A stretch of 64,000 nucleotides of DNA. Origin: Staphylococcus warneri. GTDB taxonomy: Bacteria > Bacillota > Bacilli > Staphylococcales > Staphylococcaceae. Every line of letters starts with the position of its first letter. Positions within the stretch are counted from its first letter, which is position 1. The stretch lies in assembly GCF_900636385.1 (NCBI RefSeq), contig NZ_LR134269.1:2046001-2110000 (forward strand). Direction: 5' to 3'. Shown here one piece after another: positions 47,637 to 56,735 of the stretch. Below the pieces are notes generated by a model. It saw only the letters and a list, made by a program, of their open reading frames with translations. It searched no databases and was not told the origin of the DNA. Position numbers and translations under genes: made by a program.

Positions 47637-50025
47637 CTTGTCCCCTCCGATCTTTATAAGTTAATAATGTATAAATACCAAGACCTGCAATAATGAGTAC
47701 AAGGCCTTCAAACAATGTATCTAATGCTCTAAAATCACCTAAAATGGCATTAACGATATTCTTACCGCCTGTTAATTTATCCGCATTTTCATAGAATTTA
47801 GAAATCGTTGGCATACCGTCTGCTTGTTGGGTAATAAATATCAGTGAGACCACTGTAATTGCAGTAATCAGTGACACAACAATTTTCACAACTTCTTTTT
47901 TCATATTTGGCTTAGATCTTGGAACGTTAGGTAATCTAGAGAAACTCACAATAAATAAAATGGTCGTTATCGTTTCAACCACAAGTTGTGTTAATGCTAA
48001 ATCGGGCGCTTTCATTGCAATAAAGAATAATGTTACTGCAAAGCCAATCACACCATTAAGCACTACCATTGTAAGACGTTGACGAATAAAGATGAGTACA
48101 ATTCCGATAATTAATGTCACTATAGATAAAATAACTTCTAACGGTCCAAATTGAGACACATGCAATTGATGTACATGTGGAAAGCCGACACTAATGTAAC
48201 CATAGACAATGATGGCTACAAAGATCAGCAATGTAATGATGATATAGTGATTGAGTTTATTTTTCATCAACATTCTAATACTATATCCAGAATATGACTC
48301 GAACTGTCGATAAACTTGTTGATACGAATTCGTTATCGAAGCATGTTTAATGATTCGATGTGTCAATGACTTCCAATCTATTGATAAGGCCAACACAATG
48401 CCTACAACAATGACAGTCACGCTTAGAATAAGCGGTAAATTAACCCCATGCCATTGCGAAATATGTGGTGCTATCGTATCTATTTTCGAACCTGCGTCTG
48501 TAACTGATCTAAGAGCTGGTAAAATCATATTTTGACCGAAAAGATTCGGAATAAAGAATATGATTGGTATAAGTATGATTAAAACTAATGAAGGTAAACT
48601 AAACATCCAAGGTTCATGAATATCTTTTTTCGTAAAATAAGACGTATTAAATTTGCCCCAAAATGTTTCTTTTACCATGTAAAGTGCATACGTGAAAGTA
48701 AAGATACTTGCGATTACGCCTATTGTGACCACAATTACTGTTAGCGTGATGCCAAATTGATCTAAGTGACTCGCCTTCACTAATGAGTCGAAGAACATTT
48801 CTTTACTTAGAAATCCATTTAAAAATGGCACACCCGCCATAGATAGCGCTGCAATCAACATAGCTATATGCATTTTAGGGAAAAGCTTTCGCATTCCATT
48901 TAAATAACGAATATCTCTTGTTCCCGCTTCATGGTCAATAATACCTACACCCATAAATAAAGCACATTTAAAAATGGCATGATTCATTAAATGAAATAAA
49001 CCAGCAAATAAAACTAAAACATAAAACTCTGTTAATGAATCAGATGGATGTTGCGCATAACCGCCACCAATACCTACCATTGACATCATCATACCTAATT
49101 GACTGATTGTAGAATAAGCTAAAATACCTTTTAAATCGTATTGTCTTAATGCGGTTAACGAACCAAATAGCATTGTGATTAATCCTACAAAAGTGACGAT
49201 GTAAATATAAGCATCACTTAAACCTAAGACTGGCGTGAAGCGGAATAATAAGAAAATACCTGCTTTGACCATCGTAGCTGAATGTAAATATGCACTAACT
49301 GGTGTCGGTGCAGCCATCGCTTTAGGCAACCATACATGAAATGGAAATTGTGCTGATTTCGTAAAAGCGCCTAATAAAATCATCAACATCATTGGTATGA
49401 ATAAAGTATGGTTAATCAAATGATGACGTTGATCTATAATATCCGTAATCCTGTTTGTACCTGTCATCAAAAACAACATAATAAATCCTGTTAGTAATGC
49501 CAATCCACCAAATACCGTTATCATAAACGATTGAATAGCACCTAATTGACTATTACCGTTATCGTACCAATATGAAATAAGTAAAAACGATGACACACTA
49601 GTTAATTCCCAAAAGACATACATTAAAATTGTATTATTGGAAAGAACAATACCTAACATACTGAACATGAATAATAGTAAATAGAAGAAAAATCTAGGTA
49701 GGTTATCTGTTTGAGGTGATAAGTATTGTGTAGCATAGAAAAATACTGCTACACCAATTAGTGAAATAATTAAAGCAAACATTAAACTAAGCCCGTCTAG
49801 CCTCAAGTCAACATTAATATCTAGCGAAGTCATCCAAGGTATTTGAACTGCTATAAATTGTTGTTGCACAATTTGTGGAATCTTCGAGATAAAATAAATT
49901 GATGTAATTATGGGGGCACTTAGTGCAACATAACCAGACCATGCATTTAATTTGCGATGTGACATGGTTACTAGCACCAAGCCCATAATGGCTAACAGTA
50001 TAACCATTAGGTATATCAAGACCAT
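47623..50025 (-). CDS. mnhA2: Na+/H+ antiporter subunit MnhA2
   Basis: An 800-residue NuoL-like subunit, the largest of the complex, with about 20 helices. The conserved channel Glu lies in [17 protein letters not shown] (near 136) and Lys in [25 protein letters not shown] (split: [14 protein letters not shown] and [21 protein letters not shown], near 215-250). The C-terminal DUF4040/MbhD-like part includes [17 protein letters not shown]. The ATG at 50025 follows AAAGGAGG. It is the first gene of mnhA2-G2, which in S. aureus gives pH and salt homeostasis. Confidence 0.94.
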   Translation of the reverse strand: MVLIYLMVILLAIMGLVLVTMSHRKLNAWSGYVALSAPIITSIYFISKIPQIVQQQFIAVQIPWMTSLDINVDLRLDGLSLMFALIISLIGVAVFFYATQYLSPQTDNLPRFFFYLLLFMFSMLGIVLSNNTILMYVFWELTSVSSFLLISYWYDNGNSQLGAIQSFMITVFGGLALLTGFIMLFLMTGTNRITDIIDQRHHLINHTLFIPMMLMILLGAFTKSAQFPFHVWLPKAMAAPTPVSAYLHSATMVKAGIFLLFRFTPVLGLSDAYIYIVTFVGLITMLFGSLTALRQYDLKGILAYSTISQLGMMMSMVGIGGGYAQHPSDSLTEFYVLVLFAGLFHLMNHAIFKCALFMGVGIIDHEAGTRDIRYLNGMRKLFPKMHIAMLIAALSMAGVPFLNGFLSKEMFFDSLVKASHLDQFGITLTVIVVTIGVIASIFTFTYALYMVKETFWGKFNTSYFTKKDIHEPWMFSLPSLVLIILIPIIFFIPNLFGQNMILPALRSVTDAGSKIDTIAPHISQWHGVNLPLILSVTVIVVGIVLALSIDWKSLTHRIIKHASITNSYQQVYRQFESYSGYSIRMLMKNKLNHYIIITLLIFVAIIVYGYISVGFPHVHQLHVSQFGPLEVILSIVTLIIGIVLIFIRQRLTMVVLNGVIGFAVTLFFIAMKAPDLALTQLVVETITTILFIVSFSRLPNVPRSKPNMKKEVVKIVVSLITAITVVSLIFITQQADGMPTISKFYENADKLTGGKNIVNAILGDFRALDTLFEGLVLIIAGLGIYTLLTYKDRRGQDERE

Positions 50026-50047
50026 CAAAAGCCTCCTTTTATATATT

Positions 50048-50605
50048 TTATAGATTTAACGCAATGACAGTACGATTATGCATTTTATCTTTAATACCGA
50101 TAAATTTCATTGTTTCATGCGTTGTTTGATGCCCTAAATACTTCTGGATTATTGAAATTGATATTCCCGATTGGTATGCATGATATGCAAAGGTTTTTCT
50201 CAATGTAGTTAATCCGATATGTGGTATGTCTAACTCTTCAGCTGCTTTATTAATAATACGATATGCTTGTTGTCTTGATAATCCTTTCCCCGTCCGTATT
50301 GACTGAAATACAAGATCATTTTCCTTAATCTCATAATAGTCAATATAGTCTTGCAACTCATTTCTTAAATCTGGTGGTAATAAAATTTGAATCGTTAGTT
50401 CTCCGTCATCAATCCAAGTTGTTTTTATATTCCCACTTTCAATTGATTTCAGTCGTTGAACACTCATATTTAACAATTCTGATAACTTTATTCCAGTATG
50501 TATTGCAAATTTAAATAATAAATAATCTCTTTGAGAACGAGATCGCAACACACTATACATTTTTTGTATATCTTCTGTTCTTCTAATCGGCTCTACTTGA
50601 TTCAT
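50048..50605 (-). CDS. Tyrosine-recombinase-like protein lacking catalytic residues
   Basis: A 185-residue protein with the fold of a phage integrase/XerC catalytic domain and no N-terminal core-binding domain. The box I region [10 protein letters not shown] has Lys40 where the catalytic Arg should be; box II is [11 protein letters not shown] with Arg136 present but Thr133 in place of His; LGHQ keeps His159; the position nine residues later, where the nucleophilic Tyr belongs, is Phe168. Recombination activity is therefore unlikely. It may bind DNA as a regulator. It lies just upstream of mnhA2 with 22 bases between, on the same strand. Confidence 0.85.
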   Translation of the reverse strand: MNQVEPIRRTEDIQKMYSVLRSRSQRDYLLFKFAIHTGIKLSELLNMSVQRLKSIESGNIKTTWIDDGELTIQILLPPDLRNELQDYIDYYEIKENDLVFQSIRTGKGLSRQQAYRIINKAAEELDIPHIGLTTLRKTFAYHAYQSGISISIIQKYLGHQTTHETMKFIGIKDKMHNRTVIALNL

Positions 50606-50744
50606 ACGTCCTCCTTATTAAGTTTCTTATTTAATGATAAATCATGTTTAAGTAACATTAAAGCAATCTGCTTAAATTTATTTATTAAATTGTGACCCTT
50701 TTTAATTTTTATTTCGATATATATAGTGAAAGGAGGTTATAACA

Positions 50745-50951
50745 ATGAATGAAGTAAATCAACTGGTGGTTGTTTTAACTCGTATTACTTATGATTCAGA
50801 AGGTAAAGCAATCCAACATAAACGCCGTTTTTCAAATTTAAAACCCGCTACCACTGACGAACAAATCAAAACATTTTCAACTATTATTGAACGCTTGACT
50901 GGCGAATCATTTGATAAAGTTGAAGCCATTAGAACACAATCAATAGTTTAG
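50745..50951 (+). CDS. DUF1659 small protein
   Basis: A 68-residue DUF1659 family protein (LVVVLTRITYDSEGKAI, then KRRFSNLKP). It has a strong AAAGGAGG site. It is paired, five bases of spacing after its stop, with a DUF2922 protein, as in other Bacillota. No function is known for either. It is divergent from the recombinase-like gene. Confidence 0.8.
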   Translation: MNEVNQLVVVLTRITYDSEGKAIQHKRRFSNLKPATTDEQIKTFSTIIERLTGESFDKVEAIRTQSIV

Positions 50952-50961
50952 GAGAATGCAT

Positions 50962-51183
50962 ATGAAAACTACATTAGACCTTGTTTTTAAAAGTGACTTA
51001 GACAAACCAATAAAGTTACAAATACCCGAAAATGATAGCGCACTAACCGAACAAGTCGTAAAAGAAAGTATGAATCAATTATTAAAATTAGATATTTTAA
51101 AATCAACCGTTGGTTCAATCAACAAAGTCTACGCTGCCTATATTGTATCCAAAAATACCCAAATCCTTTTTGAAAATAAATAA
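50962..51183 (+). CDS. DUF2922 small protein
   Basis: A 73-residue DUF2922 family protein (MKTTLDLVFKSDLDKPIKLQ, ending with NKVYAAYIVSKNTQILFEN). It is probably co-translated with the DUF1659 gene ten bases upstream. I chose the second ATG (50962) because AGGAG lies seven bases before it; the ATG at 50956 would be too close. The two proteins look like short beta-rich partners. Function unknown. Confidence 0.8.
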   Translation: MKTTLDLVFKSDLDKPIKLQIPENDSALTEQVVKESMNQLLKLDILKSTVGSINKVYAAYIVSKNTQILFENK

Positions 51184-51349
51184 TTGATTGACGCCCTATA
51201 CCCTCTGATATTTATCACATTGGGTATAGGGTCTTTCTATTTGAATAAATATATTTAAGACATTTTATTCAAGTCTAATCTACTATTTTATAATAGTGTC
51301 ATTTTCGATATAATTGATTCACTATGACGAGAAAAGAGTGACATTAATT

Positions 51350-52279
51350 ATGGCTTTACTATATTTTTTAGGTATCTTTGTTGGTATGTTAATTCCTATA
51401 CAGACATCCGTAAACTCAAGACTAAGTCAATATACCCGATCATCTTTTTATGCTTCAACAGTATCTTTCGGTGTGGGAACCGTATGTTTAATCATCCTGA
51501 ATTTAATAATCAACCCTCATATGCTCACTCCTCATTTTTTTACTGAACAAACCTTTAATTATCACTGGTTTGTAGGTGGCTTATTAGGCGTATGTTTCTT
51601 AACAGGCAACTTATTATTACTACCTAGATTAGGTGCAGCACTTACCGTTGTCATTACAGTAGCTGGTCAAATTATGATGGGTGTTGTCATTGATACATTA
51701 GGCTTGTTTGGTGCAAGTCAACAACCGTTCACTTTTTTCAAAGCAGTGGGCATTGTTCTTTTACTTATAGGTATTTTACTGATGAATCAAATTCCTAAAG
51801 ACAAACTTTTACATCAATCTCATTCGAATTTATATATATGGTTAATCATTGGCTTTATTTTCGGATGTGCACCCCCTATCCAAACGACAATCAATAGTGC
51901 ATTGGCAAAAGAAGTCCATTCATCATTCTTTGCTTCATTAGTGTCGTTTACGATAGGTACAATCGCTTTACTCATTTTGACATTAATCTTCCATAGAAGC
52001 TTAAAAATTCACCAAACACATCCAGATTTTGGTCATATCAAACCAATATACTTTGTGGGAGGTATCTTAGGTATGGCTTTTGTTACCTCTAATGTCATAC
52101 TAATGCCATTTCTAGGTGCTGCTTTAACTACGATTGTAGGTATGCTCGGTCAAATGTTAATGGGCGTAATAATCGATCACTTTGGTTTACTAGGTACACC
52201 TAAAAACAGAATCACACTTCGAAAATGTATTGGTTTGAGTTGTATTGCTATAGGCATTATATTATTACGTTTATTTTAA
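51350..52279 (+). CDS. YdcZ-type (DUF606) DMT superfamily transporter
   Basis: A 309-residue protein of ten hydrophobic segments made of two tandem DUF606 units: compare IPIQTSVNSRLSQYTRSSFY near 16 with PPIQTTINSALAKEVHSSFF near 177, and GLLGVCFLTGNLLLLPRLGA near 76 with GILGMAFVTSNVILMPFLGA near 236. The duplication with parallel halves is typical of the fused form in Bacillota. The substrate is unknown. The start at 51350 fits the family; its ribosome site is weak. Confidence 0.85.
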   Translation: MALLYFLGIFVGMLIPIQTSVNSRLSQYTRSSFYASTVSFGVGTVCLIILNLIINPHMLTPHFFTEQTFNYHWFVGGLLGVCFLTGNLLLLPRLGAALTVVITVAGQIMMGVVIDTLGLFGASQQPFTFFKAVGIVLLLIGILLMNQIPKDKLLHQSHSNLYIWLIIGFIFGCAPPIQTTINSALAKEVHSSFFASLVSFTIGTIALLILTLIFHRSLKIHQTHPDFGHIKPIYFVGGILGMAFVTSNVILMPFLGAALTTIVGMLGQMLMGVIIDHFGLLGTPKNRITLRKCIGLSCIAIGIILLRLF

Positions 52280-52466
52280 CGTTTAAATTGCTACTGAGTT
52301 CTTATTTTAGGAACTCAGTTTTTTATCATTCTTGTTGTGTATTTTTCATATTCTGCAACACTACCTAATAGTAACAACATCTATTTCAATAATATTTCGT
52401 TTTAATATTTTTATCGTTCTTATTGTGTAGTATAATAATGCCATCTTATCCCCAGAGGTGAACATA

Positions 52467-53417
52467 TTGAACTTCAACAAAGCGATTTTATTTCCTTTAA
52501 TACTCCTATTCATAATCATTTCCCCAGGATTCGGTTTTTATCTTTATCGTTCTTCTCATTCTCCCAATCAACTTAACCATGTTAAAACGATTAAGACAAA
52601 ACATGAAACCTTACTTTCCACTATTGGCACACAAGAAGCTGTCGAAAATTTTACTCTTTATTACGACAAACAGTATGGCTATATTCATCAATTCTTCGTT
52701 AAACCTCTTACTTACGCTAAAAAGAATTCCCCACTTTTAGAATATTTCAATCCATCGAAGGCAACACAACTTGATGATCAACAACTGACGTTCAAACAAA
52801 TTCAGCAAACCTTCCCTAAATTATCATCTTCACATCAACAACAGCTCACTGATAGAACACTTCACCAATCACAATTCTTTAAAGATAAATCAGAAATTCA
52901 TACACAAGCTTACGCCCCTATTAGCGGTTATGTACATATACTAAATAAATCTCCTTCTAAAAATAATCAACCCATAATGCAAATCAATAGCAAAGAACGT
53001 ATTATTCGTGCTACTATATCAGAATCCGAAAAGGATTTATTAAAAATAAATCAAAATATTTCAATCTATTCTAATGATAAAAATCGTTTCATTGGAAAAA
53101 TAAAATATATTTCAAATGTCCCAAAACAGATTAATAAGCAAACATCTATGTATCAAATTGAAATATCGACTCGACCACATTATGTTATCGGCACCCACTT
53201 CAAAATCAAACTTTTTTCCAATGATATACGTATCTCTAAAAGTACATTAATAGATAACAAATATGTCCTCGTTAAACTCAAAAATAAAATAGTTAAACGT
53301 GAGGTTAAATACAATATAGCCAAACAAAATGGGTATATAAATGTTACACAAGGGTTAATGTTAAATGAAGACGTTATTGTCGCACCTTCGATGACTTTAA
53401 AAAAGTCTTTCAAATAA
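52467..53417 (+). CDS. HlyD/RND-type membrane fusion adaptor-like protein
   Basis: A 316-residue protein with one N-terminal membrane helix (about 8-25) and a surface-exposed region. A short coiled helical part rich in Gln/Ser (about 95-130) is followed by a lipoyl/beta-barrel-like region (EIHTQAYAPISGYVHILN near 143, VRATI-type strands, and KIKYISNVPKQINKQT near 212). This resembles efflux adaptors that normally work with an ABC or RND pump, yet no pump gene is adjacent. The TTG at 52467 is chosen because GAGGTG lies seven bases before it. The gene is Lys-rich and AT-rich. Confidence 0.65.
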   Translation: MNFNKAILFPLILLFIIISPGFGFYLYRSSHSPNQLNHVKTIKTKHETLLSTIGTQEAVENFTLYYDKQYGYIHQFFVKPLTYAKKNSPLLEYFNPSKATQLDDQQLTFKQIQQTFPKLSSSHQQQLTDRTLHQSQFFKDKSEIHTQAYAPISGYVHILNKSPSKNNQPIMQINSKERIIRATISESEKDLLKINQNISIYSNDKNRFIGKIKYISNVPKQINKQTSMYQIEISTRPHYVIGTHFKIKLFSNDIRISKSTLIDNKYVLVKLKNKIVKREVKYNIAKQNGYINVTQGLMLNEDVIVAPSMTLKKSFK

Positions 53418-53768
53418 GTTATTTGTAATAATCATTTCAAAAACTTTACTTTTTAGTTGTTTTTTTATTAAATTACAGAAAATTTGAATTTGTTATGATA
53501 AATTTGAATTAGAAAAATGCTATTTTTAAGAAAAAAAGATATATCACAATCAATAATTTGTTTTATAAACACTTATTTGTTTACTTCTTAATTTTATTTA
53601 GTTATAATTAACTAAATAATATAGCATTAAATATAATTCTTTAAATTAATTTAATACTAAATTATGACAGACACTTCGTATTTTTCAAAAAAAGATATAA
53701 ATAGATAAAATCGGGTAAAAGCACTTATAGAAGTATATGTAAGTGTATATAATAGGGAGGTTTCAGTA
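53418..53768 (+). promoter_or_regulatory. sarA upstream regulatory region
   Basis: About 350 very AT-rich bases precede sarA. In S. aureus this region carries three promoters. Here one clear promoter is seen (53580-53608); GGGTAA at 53713-53718 resembles a sigma-B -10 but lacks a matching -35. No upstream coding frame with a ribosome site was seen. Confidence 0.6.
53580..53617 (+). promoter_or_regulatory. Candidate sarA promoter overlapping a palindrome
   Basis: TTTACT (53580-53585), a 17-base spacer and TATAAT (53603-53608). The -10 lies at the centre of a perfect inverted repeat, ATTTAGTTA (53596-53604) and TAACTAAAT (53609-53617), so a dimeric repressor bound there would block the promoter. 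Confidence 0.6.
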
Positions 53769-54143
53769 ATGGCTATTTCAAAAATAAATGATTGCTTCGA
53801 ATTACTAGCAATGGTCACTTATGCTGACAAATTAAAAAGTATTATTAAAAAAGAATTCTCAATTAGTTTTGAGGAATTCGCAGTTTTAACTTATATTAGT
53901 GAACACAAAGAAGAGGAATACTATCTTAAAGATATTATCAACCACTTAAACTACAAACAACCACAAGTTGTAAAAGCTGTTAAAAACTTATCACAAGAAG
54001 ATTATTTCGATAAAAAACGTAATGAACATGACGAAAGAACAGTATTAATTTTAGTTAATACTAAACAACGTAAAAAAATCGATGAATTATTAAAACGTGT
54101 TAACAAACGAATCACTGAAGCTAACGACGAAAACGAAGTATAA
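53769..54143 (+). CDS. sarA: Global regulator SarA
   Basis: A 124-residue winged-helix DNA-binding protein that acts as a dimer and controls hundreds of virulence and biofilm genes. It begins [20 protein letters not shown] and keeps Cys9, the redox-sensitive residue. The HTH region is [20 protein letters not shown] and the wing contains [15 protein letters not shown] with the D-E-R core. The length equals S. aureus SarA and similarity is very high throughout. It has a GGGAGG site and a terminator of its own. Confidence 0.97.
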   Translation: MAISKINDCFELLAMVTYADKLKSIIKKEFSISFEEFAVLTYISEHKEEEYYLKDIINHLNYKQPQVVKAVKNLSQEDYFDKKRNEHDERTVLILVNTKQRKKIDELLKRVNKRITEANDENEV

Positions 54144-54238
54144 GCTTTAAAGTAAGTGAGGATATTTTAAACGAGATAGATATAAACAGTTAAGCTAACA
54201 ACTTAATAGATTTGAATGTAAATATCTACCCATCTCAT

Positions 54239-54267
54239 ACCTATCTTTTAAAAGATAGGTATTTTTT
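54239..54267 (+). terminator. Terminator of sarA
   Basis: A perfect 22-base palindrome, ACCTATCTTTT (54239-54249) and AAAAGATAGGT (54250-54260), followed by TTTTTT. Confidence 0.85.
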
Positions 54268-54310
54268 AATGATGACTAGATTTGAAAAAAAATATAACGT
54301 GTCTGAAATT

Positions 54311-54362
54311 AAAAGGGATTTCATCCTCGTGCCATTTGCACGTGTGATAAAATCCCTTTTTT
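54311..54362. terminator. Bidirectional terminator, sarA region / hydrolase
   Basis: The arms AAAAGGGATTTCATC (54311-54325) and GATAAAATCCCTTTT (54346-54360) form a long stem with A and T tracts at its two ends, next to the hydrolase stop. Confidence 0.85.
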
Positions 54363-54372
54363 GAATAAGTCG

Positions 54373-55176
54373 TTATCTTTCAATCCAATGTTCAATTGAA
54401 CTAATAAAGTCCGTATATACTTTTACAAATTTTTCTGGTTCTTCGATATGTGGTGCATGACCTGAGTCATTAAATACCATTTTAGTAATATTTTCAAAAT
54501 GATCGTCTACACAATAATTATTTTTATCCTTAATCAGAGGATCATAAAATCCATTAATGATTAATGTTGGTACATTGACTAAAGGACGTTCTTCTTGTTC
54601 CTGTGCATTATAAGAGATTAGTGCTCTTATAGCAATAGCACTTTCCTCTGATGTTTGCCTATAATACATTCTTTGATCTTGAAACCATTTCATAGTATTA
54701 TCTTGTTCTTTAAATAAAATAGGAAATAGTAATAGAACTGCCTCGGATTTATTAAATCCTGCAACTAAATCTTGGTGTTCTACCATTAATTTAGTGAATC
54801 CGTGGGTAATATCCTCTCTTTTTGAAGCGACTGCAGTTAATGAAATGGTCTTAAATGGATATTTTTCAGTAAATCTTTTACCGATTAATCCACCCATATC
54901 ATGTCCTAAAATATGTGCAGAACTTATATTTAATCTCTCCATTAATATATATAAATCTTCGATATGATCTTCTAAATCAAAAGCCTCACATCTCGATGAT
55001 TTCCCATGACCACGTACATCATAAGTTATGACTCTATAGCGATCACTTAACTGTTGTGATAATTGTTTAAATGCTGCTAAGTTGCCATCTAATCCATGAA
55101 TTAATACGATGGGAATGCCTTGCCCTACATCACGATAAGCAATTTCAATACCATTGCCTAATAGAATTTTGTCCAT
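54373..55176 (-). CDS. Alpha/beta hydrolase
   Basis: A 267-residue single-domain alpha/beta hydrolase. The oxyanion segment is VLIHGLDGN (near 25), the nucleophile elbow is LGHDMGG, in which the usual Ser is replaced by Asp95 (G-H-D-M-G). This Asp nucleophile is found in haloalkane dehalogenases and epoxide hydrolases. The late motifs NGFYDPLIKD and SGHAPHIEEPE (His) complete the triad. It has a GGGAGG site. It lies convergent to sarA, in the same place as a hydrolase gene in S. aureus. Substrate unknown. Confidence 0.85.
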   Translation of the reverse strand: MDKILLGNGIEIAYRDVGQGIPIVLIHGLDGNLAAFKQLSQQLSDRYRVITYDVRGHGKSSRCEAFDLEDHIEDLYILMERLNISSAHILGHDMGGLIGKRFTEKYPFKTISLTAVASKREDITHGFTKLMVEHQDLVAGFNKSEAVLLLFPILFKEQDNTMKWFQDQRMYYRQTSEESAIAIRALISYNAQEQEERPLVNVPTLIINGFYDPLIKDKNNYCVDDHFENITKMVFNDSGHAPHIEEPEKFVKVYTDFISSIEHWIER

Positions 55177-55222
55177 AGTGGCACCTCCCTTTAGTATGTA
55201 CTATACCCACTTGAAAATAACT

Positions 55223-55620
55223 TTACGCCAATATTTAGAAGTTCTTAGCAAGAAATTGCTTAGAACTTCTTAGGGCGTAACTCTGAAATTTCTAATTTCT
55301 TAGTGTTACCCCCGCAAGGATGACTAGATATCAATTAGTGTAACGTCCATTGATATCAGTCATCTACTGCGTGTCATGAGCTTCAGCTCAGGCGTTCCTA
55401 CCTTATTGCAAGAAATTGCTTAGAACTTCTTAGGGTGTAACTCTGAAATTTCTAAATTCTTAGTGTTACCCCCGCAAGGATGACTAGATATCAATTAGTG
55501 TAACGTCCATTGATATCAGTCATCTACTGTGTGTCATGAGCTTCAGCTCAGGCGTTCCTACCTTATTGCAAGAAATTGCTTAGAACTTCTTAGGGTGTAA
55601 CTCTGAAATTTCTAATTTCT
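55223..55620. repeat. 160-bp tandem structured repeat, about 2.3 copies
   Basis: Two full units and a partial third start at 55251, 55411 and 55571, an exact 160-base period. The full units differ at only about three positions. Each unit contains: GATGACTAGATATCAAT / ATTGATATCAGTCATC (unit 1: 55319-55335 and 55349-55364), TGAGC-TTCA-GCTCA, GAAATT-TCT-AATTTC, and GGG(C/T)GTAAC with GTTACCC. To the left, TTACGCC and AGAAGTTCTTAGCAA (55223-55250) are inverted copies of the unit's start, making a large terminal hairpin. The array is visibly richer in GC than its surroundings and has no open frame. Confidence 0.9.
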
Positions 55621-55646
55621 AAAGAAAGAGAATGATTTTACAATAT

Positions 55647-55677
55647 AAAAAGTCTCCATTTGAAAACAAATGAAGAC
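55647..55677 (-). terminator. Terminator of the 238-residue membrane protein gene
   Basis: AGTCTCCATTTG (55651-55662) and CAAATGAAGAC (55667-55677) form a hairpin with one mismatch; the A-run to the left reads as U on the minus strand. Confidence 0.75.
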
Positions 55678-55692
55678 CTTCACCCCGCTTTA

Positions 55693-56409
55693 TTAACTTT
55701 TTGTTCTCTCTGATAATTTAATCGTACAGTAAATAATTAATATCACTAATAAAATCCAAATAACTAATGAGAATATTTGAGCGATATCTGGATTGGATAC
55801 CATTGCATCAATCGTTTTTTGACAAACTAACAATCCTAATCCAGTAAACTCTAATTTTTTTAAATAGATTCCTGCAATACATAAAATAATACCGACAAAG
55901 AAAACAAATTGATGACCATACATGGATATTGGTATAATCGACCAATTGAAATAGAATCCTTGCATAATAATAAGTATCAACGCTATTGCGGCGATAACAA
56001 AACCGCCTATCATTTCGTATCGGTTACTATACAAATAATTCTTTTTATTGATTCGATGATAAATCAAAATGGATATTGGAAAAATCACTATGCAGTAAAA
56101 CAAACTAATACCTGTAATCGCTTGAAATTGCACATATTGCTTGTCATATAAATATGAAATCAATATAAAATTAATAATAAAAAAGATGATAGGATTTAGT
56201 TCGAGTGCAAATAGATTACGCTGTATGATTAAAATAATTTGTGCTGGCGATTTTTCTCTATACTCTATGTAATCTTGATCTTTTGCTTCAGACTTTTGAA
56301 TATCTATACGAAACTTTTCTTTAATATCATCTATAAGGTTTGGCGACATTCCCTTATGACTAAAGTAGTCATTAATATTTTCGAGTAGTACTTTATCATT
56401 TGTCCTCAT
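55693..56409 (-). CDS. Hypothetical multi-pass membrane protein
   Basis: A 238-residue protein with a charged helical N-terminal domain of about 60 residues (ENINDYFSHKGMSPNLID, then KEKFRIDIQ) and six or seven helices after residue 70. The N-terminal part resembles the short HAAS-type helical domains found fused to membrane proteins near PadR-type regulators, but this is a weak resemblance. No regulator gene lies next to it. Function unknown. The tandem repeat array lies just downstream of its terminator. Confidence 0.7.
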   Translation of the reverse strand: MRTNDKVLLENINDYFSHKGMSPNLIDDIKEKFRIDIQKSEAKDQDYIEYREKSPAQIILIIQRNLFALELNPIIFFIINFILISYLYDKQYVQFQAITGISLFYCIVIFPISILIYHRINKKNYLYSNRYEMIGGFVIAAIALILIIMQGFYFNWSIIPISMYGHQFVFFVGIILCIAGIYLKKLEFTGLGLLVCQKTIDAMVSNPDIAQIFSLVIWILLVILIIYCTIKLSERTKS

Positions 56410-56735
56410 GTTAAGCTCCTTTAATTACGCTTTCTAGATGCTTTGTTATCTTAACTTCAACTACGGCGTTCATTTTCTATCCGTATTTTACTTTCGAAAT
56501 CCATCATAATTACTTTTTCTTTCTATCAATATAGCATTGTAACATAATTGAATTGCTATTTCTTTAACCTTCATTTTATTTTATATCAAAAAAAGAACCT
56601 TTATCCTATAAAATGATTTAATCTTGAAATCAATCATTTACACACAAAATAACCGACAAACATTTTGAGAGACTTAAAAAAGTAACTCAACATCAGTTTG
56701 TCGGCTATTCATATTTAAAAATGATTGATGACTTA
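56410..56735. other. AT-rich intergenic region
   Basis: About 325 bases upstream of the membrane protein gene. It holds a terminator hairpin (56653-56704) for the secreted-protein gene to its right and otherwise AT-rich sequence with no supported gene. Confidence 0.5.
56653..56704 (-). terminator. Terminator of the secreted-protein gene
   Basis: The arms CCGACAAAC (56653-56661) and GTTTGTCGG (56696-56704) with inner pairing TTTGAG/CTCAA form a hairpin; only a short U-tract follows on the minus strand. Confidence 0.7.

Noticed and set aside
50048..50605. Integrase of a prophage or genomic island
   Set aside because: It lacks catalytic residues and the core-binding domain, and no attachment repeats or phage genes flank it; all neighbours are core genes.
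53713..53718. GGGTAA upstream of sarA as a sigma-B promoter
   Set aside because: No GTTTAA-like -35 element is present 12-15 bases upstream.
53748..53760. TATAAT directly before the sarA ribosome site as a promoter
   Set aside because: Transcription would begin at or within the GGGAGG site, leaving no usable leader; a better promoter lies at 53580-53608.
55251..55620. Tandem repeats as a CRISPR array
   Set aside because: The repeat period is 160 bases with whole units nearly identical; there are no short repeats alternating with unique spacers and no cas genes.
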